Source: an uncultured Rhodospirillales bacterium (GTDB lineage: Bacteria > Pseudomonadota > Alphaproteobacteria > Acetobacterales > Acetobacteraceae). From it: 64,000 nucleotides of DNA. This document shows, one piece after another, positions 58,656 through 64,000 of the stretch. Numbering within the stretch: the stretch's first letter is position 1; every line of letters begins with the position of its first letter. Made by a program: the position numbers and the translations under genes. The notes beneath the pieces are model-generated. The model was not told the origin of the DNA and did not search any database. It saw nothing but the letters and a program-made list of their open reading frames with translations. Where the stretch lies: the NCBI GenBank assembly GCA_903823665.1, contig CAIJTR010000053.1, positions 16,889-80,888 on the forward strand, read 5' to 3'.

Positions 58656-61175
58656 ATGGACGAGATCACCGCCGCCCCGCCCAGCCCGAACGCCACCAGC
58701 CCAAACGGTCCTCAGTCGCAGCCCTTGGTGGCTCCCGCGGTGGCACATGACGCGGCGAGCCTGCGCCGCGCCGTTCTCAGCCAGCTGACCTACGCCGTCG
58801 GCAAAGACCCGCTGGTCGCCACCCCGCGTGACTGGTTCGTCGCCACCGCGTTTGCCGTGCGCGATTGCATGGTCGATCGCTGGCTGCCCTCCACCCACGC
58901 CACCTACGCCGAGGGCTCCAAGCGCGTCTATTACCTCTCGCTCGAATTTCTCATCGGCCGCCTGCTGTTCGACAGCCTGAACAATCTCGGCATTCTGGAG
59001 CCAATGCGCGCCGCCCTGGACGATCTGGGTGTGGATCTGAACACATTGCGCGAGATCGAGCCGGACGCAGCACTCGGAAATGGTGGCCTCGGCCGCCTCG
59101 CCGCCTGCTTCATGGAGAGCATGGCCACGTTGTCAGTGGCCGCCTACGGCTACGGCATCCGCTACAATCACGGCCTGTTCCGCCAGAAGATCAAAGACGG
59201 CTGGCAGCAGGAATTCCCGGAAACCTGGCTCGCCTTCGGCAACCCGTGGGAGTTCGCCCGCCCCGAGGTCAGCTTCCCCATCGGCTTCGGCGGCACCGTC
59301 GATCCCAGCGGCCACCCGGATGACGGCCCCGCCCATGTCTGGGTGCCGAGCGAGACGATCGAAGCGGTGGCCTATGACACCCCGGTGGTCGGCTGGCGCG
59401 GCCGCCACGTCAACACGCTGCGGCTGTGGTCGTCACGCACCACCGAGCCGATTTTGCTCGACGCCTTCAACCGCGGTGACCATATCGGTGCGCTGGCCAG
59501 CCGGTCGCGTGCCAATGCCATCAGCCAGGTGCTCTACCCGTCAGACGAATCGCCGCAGGGGCAGGAATTGCGGCTGCGACAGGAGTATTTCTTCTCCTCC
59601 GCCTCGCTGCAGGATTTGATGTTCCGCCACATCCACCAGCACGGCGATGTCCGCACGCTGGCCGACCACAACGCCATTCAGCTGAACGACACCCACCCCG
59701 CGATCGCCATCATTGAAATGATGCGCCTGCTGCTGGACGTGCACGGCCTCGGCTGGGACGAAGCCTGGACGATCACCCAAGCCACCTTCAGCTACACCAA
59801 CCACACTTTGCTGCCGGAGGCGCTGGAAACCTGGCCGGTGAACCTGATGTAGCGCCTGCTGCCGCGCCACATGCAGATCATCTACCTCATCAACGCCGAG
59901 CATCTCACCAAGCTGCGCAAGGCCGGCCGCGATGATTGGCACCTGCAATCCTCCGTCTCGCTGATCGACGAGCAAAGCGGCAGGCGCGTGCGCATGGGCA
60001 ACCTCGCCTTCCTCGGCTCGCACAAGGTCAATGGCGTCTCCGCGCTGCACTCCGAGTTGATCAAGGAGAGCGTGTTTCACGACCTCCACACGCTCTACCC
60101 AGACCGCATCACCAACGTCACCAACGGCATCACCTTTAGGCGGTGGCTGTTCGAGACAAACCCGGCGCTGACGCAATGCCTCGTCGATGTCATCGGCCCT
60201 GAGATCATGGATGACGCGGGCGTGCTCTCCAAACTCGCCGCGCATGCCGAAGACAGCGCCCTGCATGACCGCCTGCACAGCATCAGGCGCGCCAACAAGA
60301 TCACGCTCGGTCGCGTCATCACCGAAACGCTCGGCATCAAGGTCGATCCCGACGCGATGTTCGACACCCACATCAAGCGCATCCACGAATACAAGCGCCA
60401 GCTGCTCAACATCCTCGAAGTCGTCGCCCTTTACTCAGAAATGCGCGCCCATCCGGAGCGGGACTGGGCCCCGCGCGTCAAAATCTTCGCGGGCAAGGCA
60501 GCGGCGAGCTATCACCGCGCCAAGCAGATCATCAAGCTGATCCATGACGTCGCCCGCGTGGTGAACAACGACCCCATGCTGCGCGGCATGCTGAAAGTTG
60601 TGTTCCTGCCGAACTACAACGTCTCCCTCGCCCAGCAGATCATCCCGGCATCCGATTTGTCCGAGCAGATCTCCACCGCCGGCATGGAAGCCTCCGGCAC
60701 CGGCAACATGAAGCTGGCGCTGAACGGTGCGCTGACCATCGGCACACTCGACGGTGCCAACGTCGAAATCCGTGATCATGTGGGGGACGACAACATCTTC
60801 ATCTTCGGCCTCACCGCCGCCGAGGTCGATGCCAGCCGTGCGAAGGGCATCAATGCGGAGGCCACCATCGCTGGCTCCCCCATGCTGCGCGAAGTGCTCG
60901 ATGCCATCCGCTCCGGCGTGTTCTCACCGGGAGAGCCGGACCGGTATCGTGATCTGGTGGACGCACTCACCTATCACGACCACTTCCTGGTCTGCGCCGA
61001 TTTCGACGCGTTCAGCGCCGCCCAGAGCCGCGTTGCGGCCAAGTGGCACACACCCACCGCATGGTGGAAATCCAGCGTCATCAACACCGCAGAAGTGGGC
61101 TGGTTCTCGTCGGATCGCTCGATCCGGGAATATGCCGACAACATCTGGCAGGTGAAACCGGTGGTCCCGTTGTGA
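58656..61175 (+). pseudogene. glgP: Glycogen phosphorylase interrupted by an in-frame amber codon
   Basis: One continuous frame of 839 codons encodes a complete glycogen phosphorylase, except that codon 399 (59850-59852) is TAG. Before it: RVYYLSLEFLIGRLL, ALGNGGLGRLAACFMESMATL, QLNDTHPAIAIIEMMRLL and LLPEALETWPVNLM. After it: RLLPRHMQIIYLIN, RIHEYKRQLLN and the PLP-lysine motif GTGNMKLALNGALTIGTLDGAN (K686). Homologues have glutamate at the stop (F/L-E-R-LLPRH), so one GAG to TAG change explains it. There is no frameshift and no other damage. Two fragments would result (58656-59852 and, if restarted at ATG 59871, 59871-61175), neither with a complete active site. It may be a recent mutation, sequencing error or a read-through codon. 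It heads glgP-glgB-glgC. Confidence 0.88.
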
Positions 61176-61201
61176 TGATTTGGAATCACAACACCCCAGC
61201 C

Positions 61202-61307
61202 CGTCATTGCGAGGCCCCTCGTGGGGCCGTGGCAATCCAGAGCAACGCGGCGGATTTTCGTGGTGCCGCTCTGGATTGCCACGGCGCTCACGCGCCTCGC
61301 AATGACG
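61202..61307. repeat. REP-like palindromic element (CGTCATTGCGAGG family)
   Basis: A 106-base palindrome starting CGTCATTGCGAGG and ending CCTCGCAATGACG, with inner arms CCGTGGCAATCCAGAGC and GCTCTGGATTGCCACGG. Same ends and layout as the element at 25993-26078. It lies in the glgP-glgB gap. Confidence 0.88.
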
Positions 61308-61352
61308 CAGTTCAGGTGAGGGATCAAAGAAAATTGATCGTGCCCTAACGAC

Positions 61353-63542
61353 ATGAGCGTTCAGGGAGAAGCAACACCAGGGCAGATCGCAGCCGTTATC
61401 GGCGCGCGCTGCCTCGACCCGTTCGGCCTGCTCGGCCCGCAACCCGTGCAAGGCGGCGTGATGCTGCGCGCCTTCGTACCGGGGGCTGAACGGCTCACAG
61501 CCGAGCTTAATGACGGCACCACCGCAGCACTCACATGCCGCGATCCCGCCGGGTTCTTTGAGGGCAAGCTCGCAGCCCGCCCCGCCTCCTACCGCCTGCA
61601 CGCCGCCAACGCGGGTGGCGACTGGACGCTCGACGACCCCTACCGCTTCGCCGCAGTCCTCGGCTCCACTGACGACTACCTCCTGCGCGAAGGCACCCAC
61701 CGCGAACTTTATCGCAAGCTCGGCGCGCATGAGATCACGCATGAAGGTGTTGCGGGCGTGCATTTTGCCGTGTGGGCCCCGAATGCGCGGCGCGTGTCCG
61801 TGGTGGGCGATTTCAACCGCTGGGACGGCCGCACCCACCAAATGCGCCTGCGCTATGACAGCGGCGTGTGGGAAATCTTCGCCCCCGGCCTATCCGCAGG
61901 CACCATCTACAAATACGAAATCCTCGGCCCCGACGGCCACTTGCAGCCGCTCAAAGCCGACCCGTTCGGGCGAGCCGGTGAACTGCGCCCCTCCACCGCC
62001 TCCATCGTCGCCACCGACGAGCACCATAAGTGGCAAGACGCCGAATTCCTCACCCGCCGCGCCCAGATCGACCAGCGGGCCTCGCCGATGTCGATCTACG
62101 AAGTCCATCTCGGCTCCTGGCGACGCGGCGGTGGCAACGCCTTCCTCAGCTACGACGCACTCGCCGAGCAGCTGATCCCCTACGCCACAGGTATGGGCTT
62201 CACCCACCTGCAATTCATGCCGGTCAGCGAACACCCGCTCGATGCCAGCTGGGGCTATCAGCCCGTCGGCCTGTTCGCCCCCACCGCGCGATTTGGCGAT
62301 CAGGCCGGTTTCGCCCGCCTCGTCGATGCGGCGCATCAGGCAGGGCTTGGCGTGTTGCTCGACTGGGTGCCCGCCCACTTCCCCACCGACCCGCACGGCC
62401 TCGCCCATTTCGACGGCACGGCGCTCTATGAACACGCTGACCCACGTCAGGGCTTTCACCCGGACTGGAACACGGCGATCTATAATTTCGGCCGCAACGA
62501 GGTCGCCAACACGCTGGCCGCCTCCGCGCTCTATTGGCTGGACGTGTTCCACGTGGACGGCCTGCGCGTCGATGCCGTGGCCTCCATGCTCTACCTCGAC
62601 TACTCCCGCAAAGACGGCGAATGGCTGCCCAATAAAGACGGCGGCAACACCAATCTTGAAGCCGTTTCGTTCCTCCAGCGCGTCAACACCCTCGCCTACG
62701 GCCTGCACCCCGGTGTTGCCATGGTTGCCGAGGAATCAACGGCATGGGGCGGCGTGTCCGCCCCGGTCGATGCCGGCGGATTGGGCTTTGGGTTCAAGTG
62801 GAACATGGGCTGGATGAACGACACACTGGCCTATTTGTCGTTCGACCCCGCCTATCGCCGCTGGCATCACAATAATTTGACCTTTGGCCTGCTCTACGCC
62901 TTTTCCGAGAATTTCATCCTGCCGATCAGTCACGACGAAGTGGTGCACGGCAAAGGCTCGCTGCTCGCCCGCATCCCCGGCGATGACTGGCAGAAATTCG
63001 CCACCCTGCGCGCCTACTACGCCTTCATGTGGGCGCACCCCGGCAAGAAGCTGCTGTTCATGGGCCAGGAATTTGCCCAGCGCGACGAATGGAACTTCGA
63101 TCAAAGCCTCGACTGGCACGTGCTGGACTATGCCACCCATCGCGGCGTGCAGGATTGTGTGCGTGATCTCAATCGCTTGCACCGCAGCGAAGGCGCACTC
63201 CATGCGCGCGACTGCGAGCCTTCCGGTTTCGTCTGGGTGGTCGGTGACGATGCAGAACAATCCGTCATCGCCTGGCTTCGCATGGGGGCCGAGGGCGACG
63301 CACCCATCCTGATGATCACCAACTTCACCCCGGTCCCACGCCCGGATTATCGCGTGGGTCTGCCGCTCACCGGGCAATGGCACGAGATCATGAACACCGA
63401 CGCCACCGGCTATGGCGGCAGCGGGTGCGGCAATCTTGGCGGCGTTGTGGCTGAGGCCAACCCCTCGCACGGCCAGCCCGCCTCCGCGCTGATCTTTGTT
63501 CCCCCATTGGCGACACTCTATTTTCGCCATCAAGCCGGGTGA
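61353..63542 (+). CDS. glgB: 1,4-alpha-glucan branching enzyme
   Basis: 729 residues. N-terminal CBM48-type modules (DPFGLLGPQ, GVHFAVWAPNARRVSVVGDFNRWDGRTHQMR) are followed by the GH13 catalytic barrel. Catalytic residues: nucleophile D407 in GLRVDAVASMLYLDYSR, acid/base E460 in MVAEESTAW and D528 in ISHDEVVHGKGSL. It makes alpha-1,6 branches in glycogen. The gap to glgP carries a REP-like element. glgC follows after 67 bases. Confidence 0.98.
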   Translation: MSVQGEATPGQIAAVIGARCLDPFGLLGPQPVQGGVMLRAFVPGAERLTAELNDGTTAALTCRDPAGFFEGKLAARPASYRLHAANAGGDWTLDDPYRFAAVLGSTDDYLLREGTHRELYRKLGAHEITHEGVAGVHFAVWAPNARRVSVVGDFNRWDGRTHQMRLRYDSGVWEIFAPGLSAGTIYKYEILGPDGHLQPLKADPFGRAGELRPSTASIVATDEHHKWQDAEFLTRRAQIDQRASPMSIYEVHLGSWRRGGGNAFLSYDALAEQLIPYATGMGFTHLQFMPVSEHPLDASWGYQPVGLFAPTARFGDQAGFARLVDAAHQAGLGVLLDWVPAHFPTDPHGLAHFDGTALYEHADPRQGFHPDWNTAIYNFGRNEVANTLAASALYWLDVFHVDGLRVDAVASMLYLDYSRKDGEWLPNKDGGNTNLEAVSFLQRVNTLAYGLHPGVAMVAEESTAWGGVSAPVDAGGLGFGFKWNMGWMNDTLAYLSFDPAYRRWHHNNLTFGLLYAFSENFILPISHDEVVHGKGSLLARIPGDDWQKFATLRAYYAFMWAHPGKKLLFMGQEFAQRDEWNFDQSLDWHVLDYATHRGVQDCVRDLNRLHRSEGALHARDCEPSGFVWVVGDDAEQSVIAWLRMGAEGDAPILMITNFTPVPRPDYRVGLPLTGQWHEIMNTDATGYGGSGCGNLGGVVAEANPSHGQPASALIFVPPLATLYFRHQAG

Positions 63543-63609
63543 CACGGCACCGTTTCGTGTACAGATTTGACGGCGTAACGTTAAAATAACGCAATCACAG
63601 GAGCCGCCC

Positions 63610-64000
63610 ATGCCACCGATTGCCCCGTCCAGCGGACCGCTTGCCCGGCAAGCGATGGCGTACGTGCTGGCCGGCGGCAGAGGCAGCCGTCTGATGGAGC
63701 TGACGGACGTGCGCGCCAAGCCCGCCGTCTATTTCGGCGGCAAGCTGCGCATCATTGATTTCGCGCTCTCCAACGCGCTGAATTCCGGCATCAGGCGGAT
63801 GGCGGTGGCCACCCAATACAAGGCGCACAGCCTCATCCGCCATTTGCAACGCGGCTGGAACTTCTTCCGGCCGGAGCGCAACGAAAGCTTTGACATTCTG
63901 CCCGCCAGCCAGCGCGTGTCAGAGGATCAATGGTATCTCGGCACCGCCGATGCGGTGTTCCAGAACATCGACATCATCGAGAGCTACGACCCGAAATACA
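63610..64000 (+). CDS. glgC: Glucose-1-phosphate adenylyltransferase, N-terminal part (3' end outside window)
   Basis: 130 complete residues visible, running off the right edge. The ATG has AGGAG about nine bases upstream. The ADP-glucose pyrophosphorylase signature [47 protein letters not shown] is present, with the conserved lysine/arginine allosteric-catalytic set, then [26 protein letters not shown] and [15 protein letters not shown]. It makes ADP-glucose for glycogen synthesis, the regulated step of the pathway. Confidence 0.97.
   Translation, partial: MPPIAPSSGPLARQAMAYVLAGGRGSRLMELTDVRAKPAVYFGGKLRIIDFALSNALNSGIRRMAVATQYKAHSLIRHLQRGWNFFRPERNESFDILPASQRVSEDQWYLGTADAVFQNIDIIESYDPKY

Noticed and set aside
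59871..61175. Separate gene starting at ATG 59871
   Set aside because: It is the C-terminal half of glycogen phosphorylase in the same frame as the N-terminal half, with no ribosome binding site before the ATG; best read as one interrupted gene.

Overview
The window is a GC-rich, densely coding chromosomal segment of an alphaproteobacterium. The evidence is the three-gene pntAA-pntAB-pntB transhydrogenase, the urtABCDE-ure arrangement, the general protein character and the palindromic repeats. Rhodospirillales/Acetobacteraceae is my best guess, but nothing here fixes the family. I see no rRNA, tRNA, CRISPR array, transposase or phage gene. The left edge cuts a ccdB-type toxin gene and the right edge cuts glgC.

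Layout. 1-2.3 kb: end of ccdB, a winged-helix/TPR regulator and a divergent 60-residue secreted-like peptide. 2.3-4.9 kb (minus strand): a tight trio of YVTN beta-propeller, sterol-desaturase-type hydroxylase and flavin reductase. 5.1-15.8 kb (plus strand): a complete urea acquisition and urease locus, urtABCDE then ureD, ureA, a 56-residue membrane ORF, ureB, ureC, ureE, ureF, ureG. Most of its genes overlap by a few bases. It is preceded by a near-perfect sigma-54 promoter, and a strong intrinsic terminator sits between urtA and urtB. 15.8-20.3 kb: envelope-type proteins (DUF3060-like, FecR/DUF6600-like with a long Pro/Ala tail, a Gly/Tyr-rich lipoprotein) and a stand-alone receiver protein. 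20.3-23.3 kb: proton-translocating transhydrogenase.

23.4-31 kb: beta-helix lipoprotein, GT87-type membrane protein, ABC1/UbiB-family kinase, oligoendopeptidase F and an acyl-CoA synthetase. 31-38.2 kb: alpha/beta hydrolase, M20-type amidase, a divergent PEP carboxylase homologue, and a sugar aminotransferase plus epimerase pair. 38.2-39.9 kb: zinc ABC transporter znuCB, with a 33-codon hydrophobic ORF translationally coupled to znuC directly behind a Zur-box-like palindrome. 39.9-46.2 kb: DUF445 protein, luciferase-like monooxygenase, small membrane proteins, a Dcp-like metallopeptidase and a PPC-domain protein. 46.2-58.4 kb: a broad acyl/alcohol catabolic block (amine oxidase, two acyl-CoA synthetases, SCPx-type thiolase, GMC oxidoreductase, paired pimeloyl-CoA-dehydrogenase-type acyl-CoA dehydrogenases, nitronate monooxygenase-like protein, SDR, DoxX). 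58.6-64 kb: glycogen genes glgP, glgB, glgC, with glgP interrupted by a single in-frame amber codon.

Working logic. Under nitrogen limitation an RpoN promoter would drive urea import and hydrolysis. The terminator after urtA would give more binding protein than permease or urease. Several palindromic repeat families sit between genes, and one may have supplied the start codon of a small ORF. The most interesting unexplained items are the two tiny membrane ORFs embedded in the urease and zinc operons, the amber codon in glgP and the altered active-site motifs of the PEP carboxylase homologue.
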